Below, in pieces: positions 7,622 through 14,419 of a DNA stretch of 24,046 bases. A model generated the notes under the pieces. It had not been told where the DNA came from. It was given only the letters and a program-made list of their open reading frames with translations, and made no database searches. Source of the DNA: JAZDIT01 sp043804755. Lineage in GTDB: Bacteria; Patescibacteriota; Minisyncoccia; Minisyncoccales; JAQTPW01. The stretch lies in assembly GCA_043804755.1 (NCBI GenBank), contig JAZDIT010000011.1, positions 1-24,046 on the forward strand. The letters run 5' to 3'. How positions within the stretch are numbered: the stretch's first letter is position 1; each line of letters opens with the position of its first letter. The position numbers and the translations under genes are program-made.

Positions 7622-8347
7622 ATGGAAGCTTTTTTATTTTCTATAGCGAGCTTTTTTTCCACCTTTTTGGGTGGCCTTTTTGCCATAAGGTTTAAGGAAA
7701 AAATGCACATGATAATGGGATTTACCGCAGGTGTTCTGATAGGCGTCTTCAGTTTTGATATAATGCCGGAAATTATAGGACTGTTAAAAGAACATGATTT
7801 TAATCCGACGGGAGTGATGATAGCTTTCGTTTCAGGTTTTATAATTTTCCATATAATTGAAAAAACAATTCTTATCCATCACGCCCACGAAGAGGAGTAC
7901 GCCGACCACAAGCACCCGCAAGTAGGATCTTTATCGGCACTTGCCTTGATAGGGCACAGTTTTATGGATGGGGTTGGAATTGGTTTGGGATTCCAGGTAA
8001 GCAGTACGGTTGGTATCTTAGTGGCAATTGCTGTCATTTCCCATGATTTTACCGACGGCATGAATACCGTAGCCCTCATGCTTTTACATAAGAATACGCC
8101 AAACAGAGCCAGACTTTTTCTATTAGCTGATGCGGTATCGCCGGTTTTAGGAGCGCTTTCAACGTTATTATTTAAGATTCCATCTCAATTTCTCGTTTTG
8201 TATTTGGGTTTCTTTGGCGGTTTTCTTGTTTACATCGGAGCAAGCGATATTCTGCCCGAAGCCCACAGCAAACACAGTTCTTTGAGATTAATCGGATTGA
8301 CTGTGTTGGGATTGCTGCTGGTTTTTGTTATTTCCCGTTTTGTTTAA
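7622..8347 (+). CDS. ZIP family divalent metal transporter
   Basis: The 241-residue protein is a ZIP transporter with about eight helices, expected to import Zn(II) or another divalent metal. The metal-binding signatures of TM4 (HSFMDGVGIG, H112 and D117) and TM5 (HDFTDGMN, H141 and D145) are intact. The cytosolic loop before them is His-rich (HHAHEEEYADHKH, about 86-98), as usual for ZIP. A GASDILPEAH motif follows near the end. It is preceded by a 113-nt AT-rich gap with no convincing promoter and followed by a separate promoter, so it may be a single-gene unit. Confidence 0.88.
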   Translation: MEAFLFSIASFFSTFLGGLFAIRFKEKMHMIMGFTAGVLIGVFSFDIMPEIIGLLKEHDFNPTGVMIAFVSGFIIFHIIEKTILIHHAHEEEYADHKHPQVGSLSALALIGHSFMDGVGIGLGFQVSSTVGILVAIAVISHDFTDGMNTVALMLLHKNTPNRARLFLLADAVSPVLGALSTLLFKIPSQFLVLYLGFFGGFLVYIGASDILPEAHSKHSSLRLIGLTVLGLLLVFVISRFV

Positions 8348-8356
8348 AATTTTTTC

Positions 8357-8385
8357 TTGACTGAAAATATAATTGAAGCTTTAAT
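8357..8385 (+). promoter_or_regulatory. Promoter of the glutamate synthase-redox gene block
   Basis: TTGACT (8357-8362) and TTTAAT (8380-8385) are 17 nt apart. The start ATG is only 11 nt after the -10, so the mRNA should be leaderless or nearly so. Confidence 0.6.
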
Positions 8386-8396
8386 TAAAACATTGT

Positions 8397-9596
8397 ATGA
8401 CAAATGATGAAAATTGGGTAAAAGAAATTCAAAAAAGATTCAAAGGGGTTCCTACTGCGAGCGGCAGGTCGGGAAAATTCAGTAAAGTCAATTTTGACGA
8501 TTTGGTTTTTGTGCCGGCCCAGCTTTCAAAAAGACCGGTTGATTACTACAAAGAAAAAATCAGCGCCAAAACAATTATCGGAAAAACCAGCAAAAAACCC
8601 CTGGAACTGGAAACACCGATAATTTTCGGAGCAATGTCTTTTGGTGCGTTGAGCAAAGAGGCTAAAATCAGCCTGTCAAAGGCATCAACATTGGCGGGAA
8701 CCATCGAGAATACCGGAGAAGGCGGACTTTTGCCGGAAGAAAGAGAATTTTCAAAAAAACTGATAGTACAATATTCCACTGGCAGATTTGGCATTACCGA
8801 AGACGTTTTGAAAAAAGGAGATGCGATTGAAATAAAAATTGGACAGGGGGCAAAACCCGGTATGGGCGGTTTGCTTCCCAAGGAAAAACTGACCGAGGAA
8901 ATTGCCAAAATCAGAAATGTGGAATTGGACAAGGATGTCCATTCCCCGGCCTATCATTTGGATATCGAAAAAATCGGAGATTTAAAAAAGAAAGTGGATT
9001 GGTTGAAAGAATTGACCAAGGGCGTGCCGATTATCATTAAAGTGGCCGCTGGAAACGTCGAAAATGACGTCAGACTGGCCGTAGAAGCCGGGGCCGATAT
9101 AATCGCGATTGACGGCGGCGGCGGAGGAACGGGAGCGGCTCCCGAAGTCATATTAAATGAAGTCGGGATCCCGACAATCGCAGCGTTGGTGAAAGCAAGA
9201 GAAGTTTTAGACGGTTTGGGAGCAAAACAAGAACTTTGGATAGGAGGTGGACTGAATAATGGAGGTGATTTTGCCAAAGCCCTGGCTCTGGGCGCTGATG
9301 CGGTTTTTGTAGCCACTCCATTATTGATCGGATTGGGATGTATTTATTGTAAATTGTGTTATCTCGGTAAATGTCCGAAAGGCATCACCACTCACGAACA
9401 GGAATTGAGAAAAAATTTGAACATTGAAACCGCCGTGCAGAATGTCGCGAATTATATAAAGAATTGCACCGAAGAAATGAAAATGTTAGCCGGCGTTTGC
9501 GGGAAAAACGATATCCACAAGCTGGATAGAAATGATTTGAGGTCGCTAACAATGGAAACTGCAAACATGCTAAAAATTAAAACAGTCGGAAATTAA
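8397..9596 (+). CDS. Glutamate synthase FMN/Fe-S domain protein (GltB-like)
   Basis: The 399-residue protein corresponds to the central FMN domain of glutamate synthase, which forms glutamate from 2-oxoglutarate and ammonia. Visible hallmarks are FGAMSFGALSKEAK (77-90), ENTGEGGL (104-111), GQGAKPGMGG (149-158), the FMN loop IDGGGGGTGAAP (238-249) and GADAVFVATPLL. The Fe-S loop has C315, C321 and C326 with the C-x5-C-x4-C spacing of the GltS 3Fe-4S site, plus an extra C318. No amidotransferase domain or GXGXG domain is attached, so ammonia and other subunits must come from elsewhere. A mini-ferredoxin follows by 31 nt and is a likely electron donor. Confidence 0.88.
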   Translation: MTNDENWVKEIQKRFKGVPTASGRSGKFSKVNFDDLVFVPAQLSKRPVDYYKEKISAKTIIGKTSKKPLELETPIIFGAMSFGALSKEAKISLSKASTLAGTIENTGEGGLLPEEREFSKKLIVQYSTGRFGITEDVLKKGDAIEIKIGQGAKPGMGGLLPKEKLTEEIAKIRNVELDKDVHSPAYHLDIEKIGDLKKKVDWLKELTKGVPIIIKVAAGNVENDVRLAVEAGADIIAIDGGGGGTGAAPEVILNEVGIPTIAALVKAREVLDGLGAKQELWIGGGLNNGGDFAKALALGADAVFVATPLLIGLGCIYCKLCYLGKCPKGITTHEQELRKNLNIETAVQNVANYIKNCTEEMKMLAGVCGKNDIHKLDRNDLRSLTMETANMLKIKTVGN

Positions 9597-9627
9597 ATTT
9601 TTAAATTAATAATTTATTTAACCGAAA

Positions 9628-9816
9628 ATGACGAGATACAAAATCAATAAAGAAAAATGCATAGGATGCGGGGTATGCGTTGTTACTTCGGAGGGCGCAA
9701 CGGAACTGGGAGAAGACGGCAAGGCAAAAATATTGAACCAGGAAAAATTGGAAAAAAACGGCGGAGAAACTCTTTGTCCCTATGAAGCGATAGAGAAAGA
9801 GAAAAATAGCAAATAA
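9628..9816 (+). CDS. Single-cluster mini-ferredoxin
   Basis: This 62-residue protein is a monocluster [4Fe-4S] ferredoxin. It has CIGCGVC (C11, C14, C17) and a distant C50 in LCPYEAIE, with the typical ELGEDGKAKI strand between. It should carry low-potential electrons in the cytosol. Position between the glutamate synthase domain and thioredoxin/FTR genes makes it the natural donor for one or both enzymes. Spacing to thioredoxin is 11 nt and no SD is present. Confidence 0.9.
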   Translation: MTRYKINKEKCIGCGVCVVTSEGATELGEDGKAKILNQEKLEKNGGETLCPYEAIEKEKNSK

Positions 9817-9827
9817 GCAACAAAAAC

Positions 9828-10142
9828 ATGGAATTTACAGATGAAAATTTGGAAAAAGAAATACAAAACAGCGGAAAGCCGGTTTTGGTTGATTTTTGGG
9901 CCGCATGGTGCGGGCCGTGTTCCATACTTGGATCTGTTCTGGGAAAAGTGGTAGAGGAATATAAAGAAAAAATTTCTTTCGGCAAGGTAAACGTGGATTT
10001 GGCTCCCGTTTCTTCCCAGAAATACGGGATATCGCAGATACCGACCGTTATTCTGTTTAAAGGCGGAAAGCCGGCCGGTACATTCATCGGAGCAAGGCCT
10101 GAAGAATTCGTAAAACAATGGCTGGATGAAAATTTGAAGTAA
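9828..10142 (+). CDS. trxA: Thioredoxin
   Basis: The 104-residue protein is a full thioredoxin, reducing disulfides in cytosolic targets. The active site WCGPC is in VDFWAAWCGPCSILGSVL (C29 and C32 by count), the cis-proline is in QIPTVILF, and the GG of FKGGKPAGTFIGA is conserved. The residue after the active-site motif is Ser-Ile-Leu rather than the usual Lys-Met/Arg. It is followed by the ferredoxin:thioredoxin reductase catalytic subunit, so its likely reductant is ferredoxin rather than NADPH. Confidence 0.93.
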   Translation: MEFTDENLEKEIQNSGKPVLVDFWAAWCGPCSILGSVLGKVVEEYKEKISFGKVNVDLAPVSSQKYGISQIPTVILFKGGKPAGTFIGARPEEFVKQWLDENLK

Positions 10143-10179
10143 TATTATAAGAACTTTGCTTGCGCAAGAATCTTGAATC

Positions 10180-10197
10180 TTTTCCGCAAGCGGAAAA
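10180..10197 (+). promoter_or_regulatory. Hairpin abutting the ftrB-like start codon
   Basis: TTTTCCG (10180-10186) pairs with CGGAAAA (10191-10197) around CAAG, three nt before the ATG at 10201. A second palindrome, CTTGCGCAAG (10159-10168), lies just upstream. These could modulate translation or mark mRNA processing. Confidence 0.4.
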
Positions 10198-10200
10198 AAT

Positions 10201-10461
10201 ATGACAACAGAAGAACTGAAAAAAGAATACGAAAAATATTGTGTAGAGCAAGGATATAAACTGAATCCCAATCCGAAAGTTGTTGATGCGATAGTCAAAG
10301 GCCTTTTAAAGAGGGAACAGGAATTTGGAGAAAGATATTGTCCTTGCCGGAGAGTGACGGGGGATAAGGAGGAGGATAAGAAGTTGATTTGTCCCTGTTT
10401 CTGGCACAAAGAAGAGATAGCAAAAGACGGACATTGCCACTGCGGTATATTCGTAAAGTAG
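10201..10461 (+). CDS. Ferredoxin:thioredoxin reductase, catalytic (beta) subunit
   Basis: The 86-residue protein is the catalytic chain of FTR, which passes electrons from ferredoxin through a [4Fe-4S] cluster to a redox disulfide and then to thioredoxin. All six cysteines of the family are present: YCPCR (C47, C49), ICPCF (C64, C66) and HCHCG (C79, C81), with the N-terminal helix EYEKYCVEQGYKLNPNP also typical. No variable (alpha) FTR subunit is seen; catalytic-subunit-only FTRs are known in bacteria and archaea. The gene directly follows thioredoxin and ferredoxin, a complete electron chain. Confidence 0.92.
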   Translation: MTTEELKKEYEKYCVEQGYKLNPNPKVVDAIVKGLLKREQEFGERYCPCRRVTGDKEEDKKLICPCFWHKEEIAKDGHCHCGIFVK

Positions 10462-10471
10462 TTTACAAAGG

Positions 10472-10498
10472 CGTCCTGAGATTTCGAAGGACGTTTTT
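10472..10498 (+). terminator. Terminator of the redox block
   Basis: CGTCCT (10472-10477) pairs with AGGACG (10488-10493), followed by TTTTTGT. The core GTCCTGAG...TCGAAGGAC belongs to the same palindrome type as the terminator at 1779. Confidence 0.8.
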
Positions 10499-10514
10499 GT
10501 TTAGCTATAAATAT

Positions 10515-10542
10515 TTGACAAAATAAGAAAATGTGCTATATT
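10515..10542 (+). promoter_or_regulatory. Strong promoter of orphan cassette 2
   Basis: A consensus TTGACA (10515-10520) and TATATT (10537-10542) are 16 nt apart, and the -10 carries an extended TGC (10534-10536). It lies between a terminator and a structured leader. Confidence 0.8.
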
Positions 10543-10561
10543 TTTGACAGTACCCAATAGT

Positions 10562-10589
10562 GCTCTGTCGGACGGTTACCGTCGAGAGC
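10562..10589 (+). promoter_or_regulatory. Structured 5' leader hairpin of orphan cassette 2
   Basis: GCTCT (10562-10566) can pair with AGAGC (10585-10589), enclosing GACG/CGTC (10571-10574 with 10580-10583). The hairpin ends 7 nt before the SD AAGGAG, so it may control ribosome access. Confidence 0.45.
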
Positions 10590-10611
10590 TAGGAAAAAGG
10601 AGAAAACGCAA

Positions 10612-11220
10612 ATGAATGCTGCGAAGACCTTTGACAAACAGACCGCGAAACTTATTGCCGTGGTAAGCGAGAACATGCCCGAATTTTCAGGAGACAGAAT
10701 GCAAGCATGGATTCAGAATCCAAAAGCAGTACAAAGAGCCCTACGAAAATCTTTTTGTTCTCATGATACTGAAACTCATACTAAGTTCGTTTCGGCGTTT
10801 ACTATTAATTGGTCGTTTAAGATGAGCGCTGCTTCTGAGCTAGTAAAGCAAGGAGAATACTTTCTTGTTATGTCTGAAATCACTGACACTGTCTTTCCTA
10901 GGTCCCTTCCAGGAGAAACCCGACAAATCGAGCTCATCGAAATAGATCACAATCTTGGAACGAACGACGTGCTAAAGGAGCTTGAATGCTACGGCTTGAA
11001 AAGGCCGACATGGCAAGATGCTTTGCAATTTGGAATAGAATATCCCGAGGAACAGAGAAAGCGTCCAATAGTTTTTCTACACGAGCCAATACTGACTGTA
11101 TGTGGACGGAGAGTTATTATGTTGAGTTCTGACAAAGAAGGTAATCGCTATCTCGAAGTGCAATTTACTAGCGGTATATTTACCCATCCCTGTGCTTTCG
11201 CTGGTGTACGCGAATTTTAA
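10612..11220 (+). CDS. Unknown soluble protein, orphan cassette 2
   Basis: This 202-residue protein is of a type I associate with uncharacterised Patescibacteria families, though I cannot confirm that here. It has no signal or membrane segment. Features are an N-terminal helical part (MQAWIQNPKAVQRAL), a middle strand part ending in LPGETRQIELIEIDH, a segment CYGLKRPTWQDALQFGIEYP, and a C-terminal beta part FLHEPILTVCGRRVIMLSSD...YLEVQFTS. No catalytic motif is obvious. It has a strong SD (AAAAAGGAG at 10594-10602 region), its own promoter and a strong terminator, so it forms an independent unit. Codon choice includes CTA, AGG and CTC more than flanking genes appear to. Confidence 0.7.
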   Translation: MNAAKTFDKQTAKLIAVVSENMPEFSGDRMQAWIQNPKAVQRALRKSFCSHDTETHTKFVSAFTINWSFKMSAASELVKQGEYFLVMSEITDTVFPRSLPGETRQIELIEIDHNLGTNDVLKELECYGLKRPTWQDALQFGIEYPEEQRKRPIVFLHEPILTVCGRRVIMLSSDKEGNRYLEVQFTSGIFTHPCAFAGVREF

Positions 11221-11234
11221 TGCATTTTTGAATC

Positions 11235-11266
11235 AAAAGCCCTCTCGCACGCGCAGAGGGCTTTTT
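11235..11266 (+). terminator. Rho-independent terminator of orphan cassette 2
   Basis: AAAAGCCCTCT (11235-11245) pairs with AGAGGGCTTTT (11255-11265), 11 bp, followed by T. The distal arm resembles that of the cassette 1 terminator (GCAGAGGG...CTTTTT). Confidence 0.9.
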
Positions 11267-11278
11267 ATATTTCAAAAC

Positions 11279-11307
11279 TTGACAAGGTTTTTGAGGTCTG
11301 ATAATAT
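11279..11307 (+). promoter_or_regulatory. Promoter of the arsR-iscS-iscU-mnmA operon
   Basis: Consensus TTGACA (11279-11284) and TAATAT (11302-11307) are 17 nt apart. The predicted start is about 20 nt before the ATG at 11334. Confidence 0.85.
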
Positions 11308-11327
11308 ATAGACACTCGTCTATATAT
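11304..11327 (+). promoter_or_regulatory. Palindromic operator for the ArsR-type repressor
   Basis: ATATATAGAC (11304-11313) and GTCTATATAT (11318-11327) form a perfect 10-bp inverted repeat with a 4-bp spacer. It overlaps the -10 and the start site and so suits autorepression by the dimeric regulator encoded next. Size and AT-rich arms are typical of ArsR/SmtB operators. Confidence 0.8.
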
Positions 11328-11333
11328 CTCAAG

Positions 11334-11615
11334 ATGAAATGTACGACGAAAAAAATCTGCCCGAGTTGTTTAAGTATAGTTGGAGAAAATACCCGGGTCA
11401 AGATTATACAAAAATTAATGAAGAAGCCGTATAATGTTTCAGATATTGCGGCGTGTTTTTCTTTGACTCAGCCTACCATTTCCCATCATCTGAAGTCCCT
11501 TGAAGAGATCGGGATGGTTTTCAACAAAAAAGTGGGAAGGGAAATTTATTATTCTTTGAACAAAAAATATCCTTGTAAAAATTGCCAAATCTTTAAACTT
11601 CCCTTCAAATCATAA
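11334..11615 (+). CDS. ArsR/SmtB-family transcriptional regulator
   Basis: The 93-residue protein is a winged-helix ArsR regulator. The core shows LSIVGENTRVKIIQKLMKKPYNVSDIAACF, the recognition helix SLTQPTISHHLKSLEEIGMV and the wing KKVGREIYYSLN. Cysteine pairs stand at both ends: C9/C12 (KKICPSC) with C3, and C81/C84 (YPCKNC), plus C41 in the helix before the recognition helix. These could bind a metal or an Fe-S cluster. It is the first gene of an operon with iscS, iscU and mnmA (4 nt before iscS), so the likely job is autoregulated control of Fe-S and sulfur-transfer genes rather than arsenic efflux. Confidence 0.88.
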   Translation: MKCTTKKICPSCLSIVGENTRVKIIQKLMKKPYNVSDIAACFSLTQPTISHHLKSLEEIGMVFNKKVGREIYYSLNKKYPCKNCQIFKLPFKS

Positions 11616-11619
11616 TCTT

Positions 11620-12792
11620 ATGAAAAATCAAAAGAAAATCTATCTGGATTATGCCGCTACTACCCCGGTTGATCCGCGGGTTTTACGGATAATGGCGCCG
11701 TACTTTTCCAAAAAATTTGGTAATACCATGTCATTGTATGCTCTTGGTCAAGAAGCGAAACAAGCGCTGGAAGAGAGCAGAGAGACGGTTGCCTACCTTA
11801 TGAATGCCGAACCGAAAGAAATATTTTTTACCGGATCGGCGACGGAAAGCAATAATCTGGCATTAAAGGGAGTGGCTTTCGCCAACAGGCAGAAAGGGAA
11901 TCATATAATAATATCTCCCATTGAACATCCTTGTATAATGGAAAGCGCAAAGTGGCTTGAAAAGCAGGGATTTAAAATAACCAGGATGAAGGTGGATAGA
12001 TACGGGCAGGTTAACCCTCAAGATGTCAAAAAGGCGATAAGAAAAGAAACTATTTTAGTTTCAATAATGCATGCCTCAAATGAAATCGGGACAATCGAAC
12101 AGATTGCAGAGATAGGAAAGATTTGCAGGGGAAAGGGGGTCTATTTTCATACGGATGCCGTTCAGAGTTTCGGAAAGATTCCGATAAACGTAAAAAAGAT
12201 GAATGTTGATTTGTTGTCGGCCTCTTCGCACAAAATGTATGGTCCCAAGGGTGCCGCCTGCTTATTCGTCCGAGACGGGGTAAAAATCGAACCGATTTTG
12301 CACGGCGGAGGCCAAGAATCGGGATTACGATCTTCCACGATCAACATACCGGCGATTATCGGATTTGCAAAAGCCTGCCGGATTTGCAAAAAAGAGATGA
12401 AACAGGAAAGCGCCAGATTGACGAAATTGAGGGATAAATTAATAAAAGGCATTTCAAAAAGAATTTCAGGTTCACATTTGAACGGGCATCCCAAAAAAAG
12501 ATTGCCAAATAATGTAAATTTTTGGTTTGAATTCGTCGAAGGAGAATCAATTATCATTCGATTGGATCTTTTGGGCGTTGCCGCATCAACGGGTTCAGCC
12601 TGCTCTTCGGCAAAATTGGAACCCAGTCATGTGCTTTTGGCCCTGGGTTTGAAACCCCAGGAAGCGCACGGATCTTTGAGATTGAGTTTAGGAAGATGGA
12701 CTGGAGAAAATGAAATCAATTATCTTCTCAAAGTTCTGCCTCCGATTATCAAAAAATTAAGGGAGATTTCTCCATTTAAAAAACATGGCTAA
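11620..12792 (+). CDS. iscS: Cysteine desulfurase (IscS/NifS)
   Basis: The 390-residue PLP enzyme takes sulfur from cysteine and passes it to scaffold or tRNA-modifying proteins. Hallmarks are LDYAATTPVDPRVL (9-22), IEHP with H103, HTDAVQSFGK, the PLP lysine K205 in SSHKMYGPKG, and catalytic C328 in STGSACSS. The SACSS context with a short loop is the IscS/NifS (group I) type. Its stop overlaps the iscU start by 8 nt, so translation is coupled. Together with mnmA two genes on, it can feed both Fe-S assembly and tRNA thiolation. Confidence 0.96.
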   Translation: MKNQKKIYLDYAATTPVDPRVLRIMAPYFSKKFGNTMSLYALGQEAKQALEESRETVAYLMNAEPKEIFFTGSATESNNLALKGVAFANRQKGNHIIISPIEHPCIMESAKWLEKQGFKITRMKVDRYGQVNPQDVKKAIRKETILVSIMHASNEIGTIEQIAEIGKICRGKGVYFHTDAVQSFGKIPINVKKMNVDLLSASSHKMYGPKGAACLFVRDGVKIEPILHGGGQESGLRSSTINIPAIIGFAKACRICKKEMKQESARLTKLRDKLIKGISKRISGSHLNGHPKKRLPNNVNFWFEFVEGESIIIRLDLLGVAASTGSACSSAKLEPSHVLLALGLKPQEAHGSLRLSLGRWTGENEINYLLKVLPPIIKKLREISPFKKHG

Positions 12793-13303
12793 AACAGGTC
12801 CATATACAAAAAAAGTCATAGAGTGTTTCAGGAATCCGAAAAACTACGGGAAGATGAAAAATCCCGACGGCATCGGCAAGGTCGGAAATCCGGTTTGCGG
12901 AGACGTCATGTGGCTTTATATAAAGGTAGAAAAGGATAAAAAAGGCAGGGAAATTTTGGGTGACATAAAATTTGAAACATTCGGGTGCGTCGCCGCAATC
13001 GCGACGAGTTCGGTCATCACCGATTTGGCGATGGGGAAAACCCTCGAGACAGCTTTGAAAATAGACAAAACGAAAATAGTTAATTCTTTGGGCGGGTTGC
13101 CTCCGATAAAACTTCATTGTTCTGTTTTGGCTGCGGAAGCGTTATCCGAAGCGGTTTACGATTATTTGAAGAAAAAAGGCAGGGAAATTTCGGAGGAACT
13201 TCAGGAAAGGCACAAAAGAGCCGAAGCGACCCGAAGGGGAATAGAAGAAAAATATAAAGATTGGACTGATATAGAAGAGAAAGCGCATAAAAAAAGGAAA
13301 TGA
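12785..13303 (+). CDS. iscU: IscU/NifU-type Fe-S scaffold protein
   Basis: This 172-residue scaffold receives sulfur from IscS and builds Fe-S clusters. Ligands are in place: C38 and D40 in GNPVCGD, C68 in FETFGCVAAIATSS, and H111/C112 in LPPIKLHCSVLAAEAL. The canonical domain ends near residue 130; a charged helical tail (EELQERHKRAEATRRGIEEK and on) makes it longer than a usual IscU of about 128 residues. The gene overlaps iscS by 8 nt and mnmA by the 4-nt ATGA. The tail may be lineage specific. Confidence 0.95.
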   Translation: MAKTGPYTKKVIECFRNPKNYGKMKNPDGIGKVGNPVCGDVMWLYIKVEKDKKGREILGDIKFETFGCVAAIATSSVITDLAMGKTLETALKIDKTKIVNSLGGLPPIKLHCSVLAAEALSEAVYDYLKKKGREISEELQERHKRAEATRRGIEEKYKDWTDIEEKAHKKRK

Positions 13304-14352
13304 AGAAAACTGGAGAGAAAAAAATCGTTGTTGCAATGTCGGGCGGAGTGGATTCCAGCGTTTCGGCGGCACTCTTGAAAAAAGAGGGTTTTGACGTAAC
13401 CGGGGTATTTATGAAACTAAACGAATTTTCTTCGGATGCTGAAAAAAGAGCAAGGAGAATCGCTTCAATCCTGAAAATTCCATTTCATGTTTTAGATCTC
13501 AGGCGGGAATTCAACCAAAAAGTAATCAGATGTTTTTTGGACGATTACAGACAGGGAATTACGCCGAATCCCTGCGTCGTGTGCAACGAACAAATCAAAT
13601 TCGGCCTTCTATTGGAGAAAGCATCGAGATTAAAAGCGGATTATATCGGGACCGGACACTACGCGAGAAAACAGGAAATTAAAAACAGTAAACAGGGAAC
13701 GGCATATAAATTATTGGCGGGGAAAGATGAAAACAAAGATCAGTCCTATTTTTTATGGAAACTGGACCAGGAACGGTTAAAGCATGTTGTTTTTCCCGTC
13801 GGTAATCTTAAAAAAAGCGAGGTTAGGAAATTAGCCAAAAAACTAAAATTGCCGGTTTACGAAACTCCGGAATCCCAGGAAATTTGTTTCATTCCCGGAG
13901 AAATCGGAGATTTTCTGGCAAAGCATTTGGCGTACAAAAAAGGAGATATAGTTGATACCCATGGGAAATATCTGGGCAAACACGACGGATTGTACTTTTA
14001 TACCATTGGCCAGAGAAAGGGAATAAAAGTTTCGAATGGGCCGTTTTATGTCGTTGGAAAAGATTTGAAGAAAAATTGGCTGATTGTCTCAAAAAACGAA
14101 AAAGATTTGCAAAAGAAAGATGCCAGGGTTAAAGATATTAATTGGATTCTAGACAAAGTGCCAGAACTGCCCATGAAAGTAGAAGTAAAAATTCGTTATC
14201 GCAGTAAACCCGCGTCAGCGGCAATAAGTAAAAATTTGAAAACTGCAATTTACAATCTAAAATTTACCCGTCCCCAAAGGGCTATAACTCCCGGCCAGTC
14301 GGCGGTATTCTACAAAGGAGATGAGCTTTTGGGAGGAGGAGTGATTATTTGA
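13300..14352 (+). CDS. mnmA: tRNA-specific 2-thiouridylase
   Basis: The 350-residue enzyme thiolates U34 of Lys, Glu and Gln tRNAs with sulfur from IscS. Motifs are the PP-loop SGGVDSS (14-20), NPCVVCNEQIKF with catalytic C95, TGHYAR, KDQSYFLWKL, and the second catalytic cysteine C196 in SQEICFIP, then YTIGQRKGI. The C-terminal beta domain with RPQRAITPGQSAVFY is present, so it is full length. The start overlaps the iscU stop as ATGA. AGGA lies a few bases before it. The copper-operon promoter starts just 8 nt after its stop. Confidence 0.97.
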   Translation: MKKTGEKKIVVAMSGGVDSSVSAALLKKEGFDVTGVFMKLNEFSSDAEKRARRIASILKIPFHVLDLRREFNQKVIRCFLDDYRQGITPNPCVVCNEQIKFGLLLEKASRLKADYIGTGHYARKQEIKNSKQGTAYKLLAGKDENKDQSYFLWKLDQERLKHVVFPVGNLKKSEVRKLAKKLKLPVYETPESQEICFIPGEIGDFLAKHLAYKKGDIVDTHGKYLGKHDGLYFYTIGQRKGIKVSNGPFYVVGKDLKKNWLIVSKNEKDLQKKDARVKDINWILDKVPELPMKVEVKIRYRSKPASAAISKNLKTAIYNLKFTRPQRAITPGQSAVFYKGDELLGGGVII

Positions 14353-14359
14353 TTATCTC

Positions 14360-14387
14360 TTGACAACATTTCTGGATGAGCTATTAT
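14360..14387 (+). promoter_or_regulatory. Promoter of the copper operon
   Basis: TTGACA (14360-14365) and TATTAT (14382-14387) are 16 nt apart, directly after mnmA. A second -10-like TATAAT is at 14422-14427, downstream of the putative operator. Confidence 0.7.
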
Positions 14388-14400
14388 CCACATTGTACCT

Positions 14401-14419
14401 ATACCTATGGTCGGGGTAC
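14401..14419 (+). promoter_or_regulatory. Candidate CsoR operator
   Basis: TACC (14402-14405) and GGTA (14415-14418) flank TATGGTCGG, a G/C-centred pseudo-palindrome of the kind bound by CsoR. A wider pair TGTACC (14394-14399) and GGTACA (14415-14420) overlaps it. It lies between the -10 at 14382 and the first ORF, just before TATAAT at 14422. This is pattern matching from knowledge of CsoR sites. Confidence 0.5.

Noticed and set aside
9780..10409. 209-residue - strand ORF over trxA and FTR
   Set aside because: Cys/Phe/Ser-rich shadow of two clearly recognised genes.
1025..11615. ArsM and ArsR as parts of one arsenic-resistance system
   Set aside because: They are about 9.6 kb apart with several terminators between them, and ArsR is tied to iscS by a 4-nt gap; no arsenite pump or reductase is present.
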